DNA of 64,000 bases, taken from JAWLDA01 sp041686855 (lineage in GTDB: Bacteria; Bacillota; Limnochordia; DTU080; RSA5). The notes beneath the pieces are model-generated. The model did no database searches. It had not been told where the DNA came from and saw only the letters and a list, made by a program, of their open reading frames with translations. Below are positions 8,515 through 16,786 of this stretch, piece after piece. The translations under genes and the position numbers were made by a program. Numbering within the stretch: the stretch's first letter is position 1; each line of letters begins with the position of its first letter. The stretch covers positions 1 through 64,000 of the forward strand of contig JAWLDA010000004.1 in the NCBI GenBank assembly GCA_041686855.1, written 5' to 3'.

Positions 8515-9134
8515 TGAGTGGAGGTGCGTCCTTAGTGGCGTCAACCCGGCGGGCTAAACGGGAGCGGTCGACGAGCGAGACGCAGATTCGTCTCGCAGTG
8601 AATTTGGACGGAGAGGGTGTGGCCCAAGTCCACACCGGAATCGGTTTTTTTGACCACATGTTGGCGGCTTTTGCCCGTCACGGACTCTTCGATCTTCACG
8701 TTGAAGTCGAAGGGGATCTCCACGTCGATGGGCATCACACGGTAGAAGACACCGGTCTCGTGCTGGGCGCCGCCATCCGGGAGGCACTCGGCGAGAAACG
8801 TTCGATCACGCGCTTTGGGACGGCGCACGTGCCGATGGATGAGGCGTTGGTGATGGCCGTGGTCGACCTGAGCGGTCGGCCGTTCCTCGCCTTTGCCGAC
8901 TTTACCTTTGACGTGCCGAGCGTCGGTGGATTTGACACGCAGCTCGCGCACGAGTTTTTTCGTGCCTTCTCCAATGAGGCCGCCTGCAACCTGCACCTGC
9001 GGTGCCTGGCCGGCGGAAACGCCCACCACGTGATCGAGGCGACGTTTAAGGCGGCGGGACGGGCGTTACGAGCTGCCGTGGCCTTGGACAAAAGGGTGCA
9101 TGGCGTACCGTCGACAAAGGGGGTGCTCGCGTGA
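8514..9134 (+). CDS. hisB: Imidazoleglycerol-phosphate dehydratase
   Basis: Dehydrates imidazoleglycerol phosphate to imidazoleacetol phosphate. It is the monofunctional form (206 residues or fewer), without the phosphatase domain of enterobacterial HisB, so histidinol phosphatase must be elsewhere. Metal-binding histidine motifs are seen as GIGFFDHML, DGHHTVEDTGLVLG, LAHEFFRAF and GGNAHHVIEATFKA. Two starts are possible. ATG 8514 overlaps the hisD stop, but GTG 8535 is preceded by ggagg at a 10-base spacing and would give a 199-residue protein nearer the family size. Confidence 0.94.
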   Translation: MSGGASLVASTRRAKRERSTSETQIRLAVNLDGEGVAQVHTGIGFFDHMLAAFARHGLFDLHVEVEGDLHVDGHHTVEDTGLVLGAAIREALGEKRSITRFGTAHVPMDEALVMAVVDLSGRPFLAFADFTFDVPSVGGFDTQLAHEFFRAFSNEAACNLHLRCLAGGNAHHVIEATFKAAGRALRAAVALDKRVHGVPSTKGVLA

Positions 9135-9754
9135 TTGCATTGATCGATTACGGTATGGGAAATCTCCGGAGCGTGCAAAAGGCGTTCGAACATGTGGGCT
9201 GCGACGTACGTGTCGTCGACGAGCCCGCCACCTTGAACGATGCTGCCGGTATCGTACTGCCCGGCGTAGGCGCCTTTGCTAAAGCGATGGAGAACTTGGA
9301 GCGCGGGGGCTTTGTCGAACCGCTGCTCGACCAGATCCAAAAGGGTAAGCCGTATCTAGGCATCTGCTTAGGCCTGCAGATTCTACTTGACGAGAGTGAA
9401 GAGCGCTTCGGTGACGATCGACCGTTCCCTAAGGGTTTGGGCGTCATCTCCGGAAAGGTGCGACGTTTCCCTCCGGGACCTAAGGTGCCGCAGATCGGTT
9501 GGAATCAAGTGGAGTTTACGCGGTCGTCTCGGCTCTTTCAGGGTGTGCGCGACGGCGAGTACACCTACTTTGTGCACTCCTACTTCGCCGACCCGGTTGA
9601 GGACGCCGTGGTTTGCGCCGAAACAGAGTACGGAGTCCGCTTCGCGTCGAGTTTGGAACGGGAGAATGTGATGGCGGTCCAGTTCCACCCGGAGAAGAGC
9701 AGCCGGGTCGGGCTGCACATCCTTTCAAATTTTAAGAAGGTGGTGGCGGCGTGA
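9131..9754 (+). CDS. hisH: Imidazole glycerol phosphate synthase, glutaminase subunit
   Basis: HisH hydrolyses glutamine and passes ammonia to HisF, together producing imidazoleglycerol phosphate and AICAR. The 207-residue class I amidotransferase shows the nucleophile in LGICLGLQ (C79), the oxyanion region GVGAF and the His-Glu pair in QFHPEKSS near the C-terminus. The GTG start overlaps the hisB stop by four bases. HisA is placed between hisH and hisF, a common arrangement. Confidence 0.95.
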   Translation: MIALIDYGMGNLRSVQKAFEHVGCDVRVVDEPATLNDAAGIVLPGVGAFAKAMENLERGGFVEPLLDQIQKGKPYLGICLGLQILLDESEERFGDDRPFPKGLGVISGKVRRFPPGPKVPQIGWNQVEFTRSSRLFQGVRDGEYTYFVHSYFADPVEDAVVCAETEYGVRFASSLERENVMAVQFHPEKSSRVGLHILSNFKKVVAA

Positions 9755-10485
9755 TCGTCATTCCTGCGATCGATCTCAAGGATGGGCGCTGCGTCCGCCT
9801 GCTCCAGGGACAAAAGGATCAGGAGACGGTCTTTTCGGAGGATCCGGTCTCGGTAGCGCAAGGCTTCGCGGCGCAGGGAGCCGAGCGGATCCACGTCGTC
9901 GACTTGGACGGCGCCTTTGACGGCCGCCCTAAAAATTGGGAGCACCTCGAAGCCATCGTGCGCGCTGTCGACGTCCCGGTCCAAACGGGTGGGGGAATTC
10001 GTTCCCTGGAGGCGGTCGATCACCTGCTCGGGTTGGGGGTCGACCGAGTGATCCTCGGCACCGTAGCGCTCAAGGATCCGGGGTTGGTAAAAGAGGCATG
10101 CGAGCGCTTTGGGCCCGAACGAGTCCTGGTCGGCATCGATGCGCGCAACGGTCGCGTGGCCGTGGAAGGATGGGTCGAAGAGGCTGAGATGAGCTCGGTC
10201 CAGCTCGCCATGATGATGAAGAACGTTGGCGTTCAAGAAGTGGTCTTTACCGATATCGGCCGGGATGGGATGCTCGACGGACCCAACTTTGAACGTCTCG
10301 AAGAGATGTTGGAGACCGGCCTCGGTGTCGTCGCTTCCGGGGGCGTGGCCTCCGTGGACGACCTCGTCGCCCTGGCGGGGTACACCGATCGGGGCGTCAC
10401 GGGGGCGATCGTCGGCAAGGCGATCTACACCGGGCGCGTGCGAGTCGATGAGGCAATCGCCGCCGTGCGGGCGGCTAAAGGGTGA
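9751..10485 (+). CDS. hisA: Phosphoribosylformimino-AICAR-phosphate isomerase
   Basis: Isomerises ProFAR to PRFAR by an Amadori rearrangement. The 244-residue (beta-alpha)8 barrel has its two catalytic aspartates in PAIDLKDGR (D8) and GIDARNGRV (about D129). It also has the phosphate-binding TGGGIRS and ASGGVAS loops. Initiation is at GTG, four bases inside hisH, so translation is coupled. The stop lies four bases before the hisF ATG. Confidence 0.95.
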   Translation: MIVIPAIDLKDGRCVRLLQGQKDQETVFSEDPVSVAQGFAAQGAERIHVVDLDGAFDGRPKNWEHLEAIVRAVDVPVQTGGGIRSLEAVDHLLGLGVDRVILGTVALKDPGLVKEACERFGPERVLVGIDARNGRVAVEGWVEEAEMSSVQLAMMMKNVGVQEVVFTDIGRDGMLDGPNFERLEEMLETGLGVVASGGVASVDDLVALAGYTDRGVTGAIVGKAIYTGRVRVDEAIAAVRAAKG

Positions 10486-10489
10486 GGAC

Positions 10490-11260
10490 ATGCTGGCTAA
10501 ACGTGTAATTCCGTGCCTCGACGTGCGCGACGGCCGCGTCGTCAAGGGCGTGCGCTTCGAATCGATCAAGGACGCCGGCGACCCGGTGGAGCTGGCCGAG
10601 TACTATGATCGTGAGGGCGCCGACGAGTTGGTCTTTTACGACATTACAGCATCGGCCGAAGGACGCAAGACCATGGTTGACGTGGCCCGCCGCACCGCTG
10701 AGAAAGCGTTTATCCCGTTTACGATCGGTGGAGGCGTCTCGGACGTCGACTCGATGCGTGCTCTCCTGAACGCAGGGGCCGACAAGATCTCCGTGAACTC
10801 TGCAGCCGTCCGCAATCCCGATTTGATCCGCGCCGGCGCCGAACACTTTGGGAGTCAGTGTATCGTGCTCTCGATCGATGCGCGCCGCCGGCACCGAGAC
10901 GACGGCTCCCTCTGGTGGGAAGTGGTGGTGAACGGCGGCCGTGCCCCCACGGGGATCGACGCTGTGGAATGGGCGGCGCGCGGCGTCTCCCTGGGCGCCG
11001 GCGAGCTCGTCTTGAACAGCATTGACGCGGACGGTACCAAGGACGGTTACGACAACGCGCTCAACGGTGCGGTCTCCCTCCTGGTCGACGTGCCGGTGAT
11101 CGCGTCGGGCGGCGTCGGCAGTCTGGCTCATCTCGTCGAGGGGATTGTTGACGGGAAGGCAGACGCTGTCTTGGCGGCCTCTATCTTTCACTTTGGTGAG
11201 CACACCATCGCCGAGGCTAAGGCGTACATGAAGTCACACGGGATTCCCGTGCGCATCTAG
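10490..11260 (+). CDS. hisF: Imidazole glycerol phosphate synthase, cyclase subunit
   Basis: Uses ammonia from HisH to cyclise PRFAR, giving imidazoleglycerol phosphate and AICAR, which re-enters purine synthesis. The 256-residue barrel has catalytic D11 in PCLDVRDGR and the second aspartate in LSIDARR. The phosphate loops are TIGGGVSD and ASGGVGS. It starts at ATG with ggtgagga directly upstream. The homology to the adjacent hisA is evident in the shared half-barrel motifs. Confidence 0.95.
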   Translation: MLAKRVIPCLDVRDGRVVKGVRFESIKDAGDPVELAEYYDREGADELVFYDITASAEGRKTMVDVARRTAEKAFIPFTIGGGVSDVDSMRALLNAGADKISVNSAAVRNPDLIRAGAEHFGSQCIVLSIDARRRHRDDGSLWWEVVVNGGRAPTGIDAVEWAARGVSLGAGELVLNSIDADGTKDGYDNALNGAVSLLVDVPVIASGGVGSLAHLVEGIVDGKADAVLAASIFHFGEHTIAEAKAYMKSHGIPVRI

Positions 11261-11292
11261 TGCATGTTTGAAATGGGAGGACGTGTCTTAAC

Positions 11293-12024
11293 TTGAGTTT
11301 AGTCGAGAAAGAGGTGCGCTTTGACGAGCGCGGCCTGGTGCCGGCGGTCGTACAGGAGGCGAGCACGGGCGAGGTGCTCATGGTTGCGTACATGAATCGC
11401 GAGTCGCTCGCCAAGACGTTGGCCACCGGTTACACCTGGTTTTACAGTCGCAGTCGTGATCGGCTTTGGCAGAAGGGCGAGTCGTCGGGTCACGTGCAGC
11501 GTGTGGTGGAGGTTCGCACGGATTGTGATCAGGACACGATCCTGGTCAAGGTGGAGCAGGTGGGACCGGGCGCGTGCCACGAGGGATACATGAGCTGCTT
11601 TCATTACAGGGTAGGCCGAGTGGCTCCCGATGGGGAAGAGGACGACGGCGCCACCGAGGCCGACGTGCATCCCACGTTTGACCCCACGCGCGTCTACGGC
11701 CAAGAGAGCGCGTCCGGCACCCTCGAGCTGTTGTACGACGTGATCGCCTCACGCAAGGCTCGCCCAGTCGAAGGATCGTACACGACGTACCTCTTTAATT
11801 CAGGTGTCGACAAGATCCTCAAAAAGGTCGGGGAAGAGAGCACGGAAGTGATCATCGCCGGCAAGGGCGGGGATACGGAAGGGCTCGTCATGGAGAGCGC
11901 CGACTTGCTCTACCATCTCTTAGTCCTCTTTGTCGAGGCGGGTCTCCGCCCGGACGACGTCTGGAGCGAACTGGCCAAGCGGCGAGGCGGCGGTGGGAGC
12001 GAAGACGCCCCGCCCGGGAAGTGA
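11293..12024 (+). CDS. hisIE: Bifunctional phosphoribosyl-AMP cyclohydrolase / phosphoribosyl-ATP pyrophosphatase
   Basis: Performs steps two and three of the pathway. The N-terminal HisI domain (about 1-115) has the metal site around RTDCDQDTILVKV and the cysteines of GACHEGYMSCF. After a linker rich in acidic residues, the HisE domain (about 145-235) shows KKVGEESTEVIIAGK and ESADLLYHLLVL. Length (243 residues) is slightly above the usual fused form. The only in-frame start is TTG 11293; the candidate ribosome site gggagg lies about 14 bases upstream, rather far. It is the last histidine gene. hisC and a histidinol-phosphatase gene are not in the window. Confidence 0.93.
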   Translation: MSLVEKEVRFDERGLVPAVVQEASTGEVLMVAYMNRESLAKTLATGYTWFYSRSRDRLWQKGESSGHVQRVVEVRTDCDQDTILVKVEQVGPGACHEGYMSCFHYRVGRVAPDGEEDDGATEADVHPTFDPTRVYGQESASGTLELLYDVIASRKARPVEGSYTTYLFNSGVDKILKKVGEESTEVIIAGKGGDTEGLVMESADLLYHLLVLFVEAGLRPDDVWSELAKRRGGGGSEDAPPGK

Positions 12025-12054
12025 GTGCAAGTCTTTGTTGGAGGGTATGGCAGC

Positions 12055-13365
12055 GTGGATCACTACTTGCTTGAGGTTGTAAGGCGGCAAAAGGCGGGTG
12101 AGCCCGTCGGCATCTACTCCGTGTGCAGTGCCCACGAGTTGGTCTTGGCAGCGGCGATGGAGCAAGCTTTGGCCGATGGGACGCCCGTGTTGATTGAGGC
12201 GACGTCTAATCAGGTGAACCAGTTTGGTGGGTACACCGGCATGCGGCCTGCCGACTTTCGGCGGCTGGTGAACGAGGTAGCGGATCGGGTCGGGCTTCCC
12301 AAGGAGCGCCTTATCCTTGGCGGTGACCACTTGGGACCCAATCCGTGGCAGTCCGAGCCGGCCGATCAGGCGATGACGAAGGCAGAGGCCATGGTGCAGG
12401 AGTACGCCGAGGCCGGATTCAGCAAGATTCACCTCGACGCGAGCATGTACTTAGGGGACGACCCGGGTGAGCGCACTCGACGACTCGACCCAAGAGTGAT
12501 CGCCGAGCGATCTGCCCGGCTGTGTCGGGCAGCGGAGGCCGGCTATCAATCGTGGCGGGCAGCTCATCCGGGTGCCGTGGCCCCGGTGTACGTGATCGGC
12601 AGCGAGGTGCCGATTCCCGGAGGCGCCCAGGAGCCGGACGAAGGGCTCGAGGTGACCGATCCAGAGGATCTCCGTGAGACGATCGCGCTGCATGAACAGG
12701 GGTTTGCCTCCGCCGGACTCTCGGAGGCGTTTGAACGAGTGGTCGGCGTCGTGGTCCAGCCAGGCGTCGAGTTCGGCGACGCCTCGATTCACGCCTACGA
12801 TCGGGCTCAGGCCCGCTCCCTCACCGCTGCTCTCTCGGAGTTTAACGGTGTGGTCTTTGAAGGACACTCGACCGATTACCAGACGCGCCAGGCCCTCAAG
12901 GAGTTGGTCGAAGACGGAGTTGCGATCCTCAAGGTAGGTCCGGGCCTCACCTTCGCGATGCGGGAGGCGCTCTTCGCCCTCAGTTACATGGAGGAGGAGC
13001 TTCTCGGTCATAAGGCGCCGACGCTTTCACGTCTGCGCGATGTCCTCGAAGAGACTATGATTGCCGATCCGTCGGATTGGAAGAAGTACTACCACGGCAG
13101 CGAGGAGGCGCAGCGCCTTGCTCGCAAGTACAGCTTGTCGGACCGCTCGCGCTACTACTGGGGCCGTCCACCGGTGCGCTCGGCGTTCGATCGCCTGGTG
13201 GAGAATTTGCGGCACACATCGATTCCACTCGGGCTCTTGAGTCAGTTTCTCCCGGGAGCGTACAACCGGGTGCGTTCAGGGCAGATCACGAGCGATCCAC
13301 TCGAGCTGGTGAAGGCGCAGGTCAAGGCGAGCTTAGGTGATTACGCGTACGCGGTCACCCCGTAG
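12055..13365 (+). CDS. D-tagatose-1,6-bisphosphate aldolase subunit KbaZ/GatZ-like protein
   Basis: The 436-residue protein aligns along its full length with the KbaZ/GatZ family: the opening VRRQKAGEPVGIYSVCSAHE, then IEATSNQVNQFGGYTGM, LGGDHLGPNPWQ, VQPGVEFG, EGHSTDYQT and a final RYYW...LISQFLPG-like region. In E. coli these proteins stabilise the class II aldolases KbaY/GatY that cleave tagatose 1,6-bisphosphate. No KbaY/GatY partner is visible here. GTG 12055 is chosen because ggaggg lies nine bases upstream and the N-terminus then matches KbaZ; GTG 12025 would add ten residues. Its position 30 bases after hisIE suggests cotranscription. The substrate is not established. Confidence 0.85.
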   Translation: MDHYLLEVVRRQKAGEPVGIYSVCSAHELVLAAAMEQALADGTPVLIEATSNQVNQFGGYTGMRPADFRRLVNEVADRVGLPKERLILGGDHLGPNPWQSEPADQAMTKAEAMVQEYAEAGFSKIHLDASMYLGDDPGERTRRLDPRVIAERSARLCRAAEAGYQSWRAAHPGAVAPVYVIGSEVPIPGGAQEPDEGLEVTDPEDLRETIALHEQGFASAGLSEAFERVVGVVVQPGVEFGDASIHAYDRAQARSLTAALSEFNGVVFEGHSTDYQTRQALKELVEDGVAILKVGPGLTFAMREALFALSYMEEELLGHKAPTLSRLRDVLEETMIADPSDWKKYYHGSEEAQRLARKYSLSDRSRYYWGRPPVRSAFDRLVENLRHTSIPLGLLSQFLPGAYNRVRSGQITSDPLELVKAQVKASLGDYAYAVTP

Positions 13366-13417
13366 CGCTTGATGTCTGGACCCTCCAGGCCACACATACC
13401 TTGTAGCAAAGCGATTC

Positions 13418-14509
13418 ATGCAAGGGGCTAAAGCGGCCGTGGCGAGGGTAGCAACGCTCTTCTCAGGGATTTATGGACGCATCGCAGCCGTCATCATCGC
13501 GGCATTGATCCTTTCGGCGCCGGCGGTGTGGCCGCTTGTTCAGTCGCGAGCGAGCGGCGGCGCTCCCATACAGGACGAAGCGGTGCCGTTCGTACCGCCG
13601 CCTCCGTATGTGCGCGCTAAGGCGGCGGCCCTCGTCGACCTGGAGACCGGGGCGGTCCTATATGCGCAAGATGCTTTTGCGCGCCATTCGCCGGGCGCCT
13701 TGGTGAACGTGGTCGCCGCGCTGACGGCTCTGCGACGCGGCGACGTAAACGACGAGGTGCGGGTCGGCGGCATCGGGGCGCTCTCGTCGGGCGCCTTGGG
13801 CCTCAACCTTACCGAGGGTGAGCGCTTCCCTCTCGGTGATTTGGTCCGCATGATGCTCTTTCGCCCAGGGCACGACGCGGCAACGGCGATCGCGATCCAC
13901 ACGGCCGGATCGGTGGAGGCCTTCGCCCGACAGATGAACGCCGACGCGTACGACATCGGCGCGACCCAGAGCCGCTTCGTCGCGCCCCACGATTACGGCG
14001 AGGAGGACGCCTCCACGAGCGCCTACGAGTTGGCGCTCATCGCGGCGGAGGCGCTGCGGGACCCCTATTTCGCCGAGATGGTGCGGTCAAAGCGCATGCG
14101 TGTGACGCGCAGAGAGCAGACCCGTGGCCTCCTCAACATCAACTCGTTCTTAAATCGGCGCCCCGACGCCACCGGGGTGAAGACGGCGTATGACCCCGAG
14201 ACTGGACATTCACTCATCGGCAGCATCCAGCAGGGGGAGCGCCGACTTATGGTCGTGGTCCTGGGCAGCCCTACCGCCGCTGATCGCTATAAAGACGCCA
14301 CCGGGATCCTCGAGTACGGATTGGCGCATTTCGAGGCGCTTCGGGCCATGCCTCAATTGCCTCGGGACCGATATGAGGTGCGCGAGGGGGATACCTTGAC
14401 CGGCCTGGCGAAACGGTTTGGTGTCCCCGTCATTGCGATTCTTGGTACCAATGAGATTGCCGATCCAGACGACTTGAAGTCTGGCCAAATACTTTGGATT
14501 CCCCGGTAG
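13418..14509 (+). CDS. Peptidase S11 (D,D-carboxypeptidase) pseudoenzyme with C-terminal LysM domain
   Basis: A 363-residue envelope protein with an N-terminal membrane/signal segment (about 21-40), an S11-fold domain (65-310) and a LysM peptidoglycan-binding domain (about 318-362). Compared with the intact paralogue at 16752-18002, every catalytic motif is altered. The SxxK serine and lysine are A94 and N97 (SPGALVN for APASTTK). SxN is replaced by P150-G-H152. KTG becomes K255-T-A257. The surrounding fold is well kept (DAATAIA, GATQSRFVAPHD, MVVVLGS). I infer a cell-wall-binding, non-hydrolytic regulator or scaffold. The ATG has only a weak ribosome site. Spacing of about 50 bp separates it from the gene before and about 70 bp from pcrA. 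Confidence 0.85.
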   Translation: MQGAKAAVARVATLFSGIYGRIAAVIIAALILSAPAVWPLVQSRASGGAPIQDEAVPFVPPPPYVRAKAAALVDLETGAVLYAQDAFARHSPGALVNVVAALTALRRGDVNDEVRVGGIGALSSGALGLNLTEGERFPLGDLVRMMLFRPGHDAATAIAIHTAGSVEAFARQMNADAYDIGATQSRFVAPHDYGEEDASTSAYELALIAAEALRDPYFAEMVRSKRMRVTRREQTRGLLNINSFLNRRPDATGVKTAYDPETGHSLIGSIQQGERRLMVVVLGSPTAADRYKDATGILEYGLAHFEALRAMPQLPRDRYEVREGDTLTGLAKRFGVPVIAILGTNEIADPDDLKSGQILWIPR

Positions 14510-14578
14510 CTCGCCCACGCCGGCGCCTCTAGGCCCGCTCGGAGCGGCGAAACCGGTTCCGTGGAGGTTTTTCTAGAC

Positions 14579-16786
14579 GTGCACTGGATGGACGAGCTCA
14601 ACGACGCGCAGCGAGACGCAGTCAGCTATACGGAGGGCCCCCTTTTGGTGGTGGCCGGCGCGGGGAGTGGCAAGACCCGCGTCCTTACGTACCGCATCGC
14701 CCATATTCTCGAACAGAAGCTGGCGCTGCCCTCGCAGATCTTGGCCGTCACCTTCACCAACAAAGCGGCCGCCGAGGTGAAGGAGCGCTTAAAGGAGATC
14801 GTCGGCCCCTTCGCGGAGAATCTGTGGGTGGGCACCTTCCACTCGACCTGTGTGCAAATCTTGCGCCGTCACGCCGATCGACTCGGGTACAAGCGGCACT
14901 TCGTTATCTTTGACACGGCCGACCAGCAGCAGGCCATCAAAGAGGTTTTTAAAGAGCTCAACGTCGACAGTAAAAACTTTGAACCCCGGGCTGTCCTCTC
15001 GTCCATCAGCGCCGCCAAGAACGAGATGCTCGATTGGACGACGTACCAGAGCCGGGCGACCGACTTTTGGGAGAAGAGCGTCGCTCGCTTTTACGAGCAC
15101 TATCAAAAGAGATTGGTCGCGAACAACGCGATGGACTTCGACGATTTGCTGGTGCGCACGGTGGAGCTCTTTCAGCGACACCCGGACGTGCTGGCCGAGT
15201 ATCAGGAGCGTTTCCGCTATGTGTTGGTCGACGAGTACCAGGATACCAACCGTGTGCAGTACGTATTGATCAATCTGATCACATCGGCTCATCGCAACCT
15301 CTGTGTCGTCGGTGACGCCGACCAAAGCATTTACCGCTTCCGCGGCGCAGATATTCGCAACATCCTCGACTTTGAGCGCGACTACCCCGACGCCCGAGTG
15401 GTGAAGCTCGAGCAGAATTACCGGTCTACCAAGCGGATCTTGGCGGCGTCCAACGCCTTGATTGAGAATAACGCGGATCGTCCGTCCAAGGAGCTCTTCA
15501 CCGAGAACGGGGAAGGTGAGTTGATTCACTTTTATCGGGCCGACGACGAGCGGGGAGAGGCGGCCTACGTGGCGGACGAACTCGAGCGCCTCCGCCGTGA
15601 GGAACGGCACACGTACCAAGATGTGACGATTCTCTACCGCACCCACGCCCAGTCACGCACGTTCGAAGAGGAGTTCATTCGCCGGGGAACTCCGTATCGC
15701 ATCGTCTCGGGTGTCCGCTTCTACGAGCGCAAAGAGATCAAGGACCTCCTGGCCTACTTGCGCCTGATTGCCAACGACGACGGCGACCTCCCTCTGCGGC
15801 GCGTCATCAATGTGCCGCGGCGAGGCATCGGCGACACGACGATCGGACGGATCGACCGATTCGCCGCTGCGAACGGAATCAGTCTGATGGAGGCGATGCG
15901 CAGGGCCGACGAGATCGACGAACTCTCAGCCAACTACACGAAGAAGGTCACGGAATTCGTCGATTTGATCGAGTCGCTGCGCATGGTCTCTGAGAGCGTC
16001 TCGCTGACGGGCTTGGTTGACAAAGTGCTTCATCAGACGGGGTACCTCAGAGAGTTGGAGGCCGACAAGAGCGTCGAATCGCAGGCGCGGGTGGAGAACT
16101 TGAAAGAGTTTCTCACCGTCGCCAAGGAGTTTGAGACACAGGTCGAGTCGAGCCTCGATGCATTCTTGGATCACGTCGCTTTAATCTCCGACGTCGACTC
16201 GTACGACGAAGGCCAAGAGATGGTGACGATGATGACGCTGCACGCCGCCAAAGGGCTGGAGTTCCCCGTGGTCTTTTTGGTCGGCATGGAGGATGGCGTC
16301 TTTCCGCATTCGCGGGCCATTTGGGAGCCGGGAGAGCTCGAGGAGGAGCGGCGCTTGTGTTACGTGGGCATGACCCGCGCCATGCAGCGTCTTTACCTTA
16401 CGTGCGCCCGGTACCGCACGTTGTATGGCCAAACGAACTACAACGAAGTCTCTCGGTTCATCAGCGAGGTGCCGCCCGAGCTCATCCGCGACCTGGAATC
16501 GGAGCGCTCAGCCGCCCGGTCGGCCGCGCTCGGCCTTGGCCGCACGGCGGCGCCCAAGGGGGCGCAGCCTTTAGGAGGCCGGACCGCAGGCGGCCCACTG
16601 CCGCGGACCGGCGGTGGTGGTGGGGCCACCTACAGCGCCGGGGACCGGGTCCGTCACTCCAAATTCGGTGTTGGCACGGTCGTCTCCGCTCAGCCCTCGG
16701 GCTCGGATACGATTCTTACCGTCGCCTTTCCGGAAGAGGGCGTCAAAAAGCTCATGGCTGGGATGGCGCCGCTGGAGCCTGCGTAA
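14579..16786 (+). CDS. pcrA: ATP-dependent DNA helicase PcrA/UvrD
   Basis: A superfamily 1A 3'-5' helicase acting in repair, replication restart and removal of recombination intermediates. The 735-residue protein has Walker A AGAGSGKTR (26-34), motif Ia TFTNKAA, Walker B VDEYQDTN, motif III GDADQSIYRFRGAD, motif IV QNYRST, motif V TLHAAKGLEFP and motif VI VGMTRA. The C-terminal segment GDRVRHSKFGVGTVV is the Tudor-like domain that binds RNA polymerase in PcrA. GTG 14579 is preferred because ggagg sits 11 bases upstream. The 3' end overlaps the end of the converging carboxypeptidase gene by 35 bp. ligA, often next to pcrA, is 7.6 kb further on. Confidence 0.95.
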   Translation: MHWMDELNDAQRDAVSYTEGPLLVVAGAGSGKTRVLTYRIAHILEQKLALPSQILAVTFTNKAAAEVKERLKEIVGPFAENLWVGTFHSTCVQILRRHADRLGYKRHFVIFDTADQQQAIKEVFKELNVDSKNFEPRAVLSSISAAKNEMLDWTTYQSRATDFWEKSVARFYEHYQKRLVANNAMDFDDLLVRTVELFQRHPDVLAEYQERFRYVLVDEYQDTNRVQYVLINLITSAHRNLCVVGDADQSIYRFRGADIRNILDFERDYPDARVVKLEQNYRSTKRILAASNALIENNADRPSKELFTENGEGELIHFYRADDERGEAAYVADELERLRREERHTYQDVTILYRTHAQSRTFEEEFIRRGTPYRIVSGVRFYERKEIKDLLAYLRLIANDDGDLPLRRVINVPRRGIGDTTIGRIDRFAAANGISLMEAMRRADEIDELSANYTKKVTEFVDLIESLRMVSESVSLTGLVDKVLHQTGYLRELEADKSVESQARVENLKEFLTVAKEFETQVESSLDAFLDHVALISDVDSYDEGQEMVTMMTLHAAKGLEFPVVFLVGMEDGVFPHSRAIWEPGELEEERRLCYVGMTRAMQRLYLTCARYRTLYGQTNYNEVSRFISEVPPELIRDLESERSAARSAALGLGRTAAPKGAQPLGGRTAGGPLPRTGGGGGATYSAGDRVRHSKFGVGTVVSAQPSGSDTILTVAFPEEGVKKLMAGMAPLEPA

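Noticed and set aside
13366..13417. Terminator after the KbaZ-like gene
   Set aside because: Only a five-base stem (ctgga/tccag) without a T-run is present.
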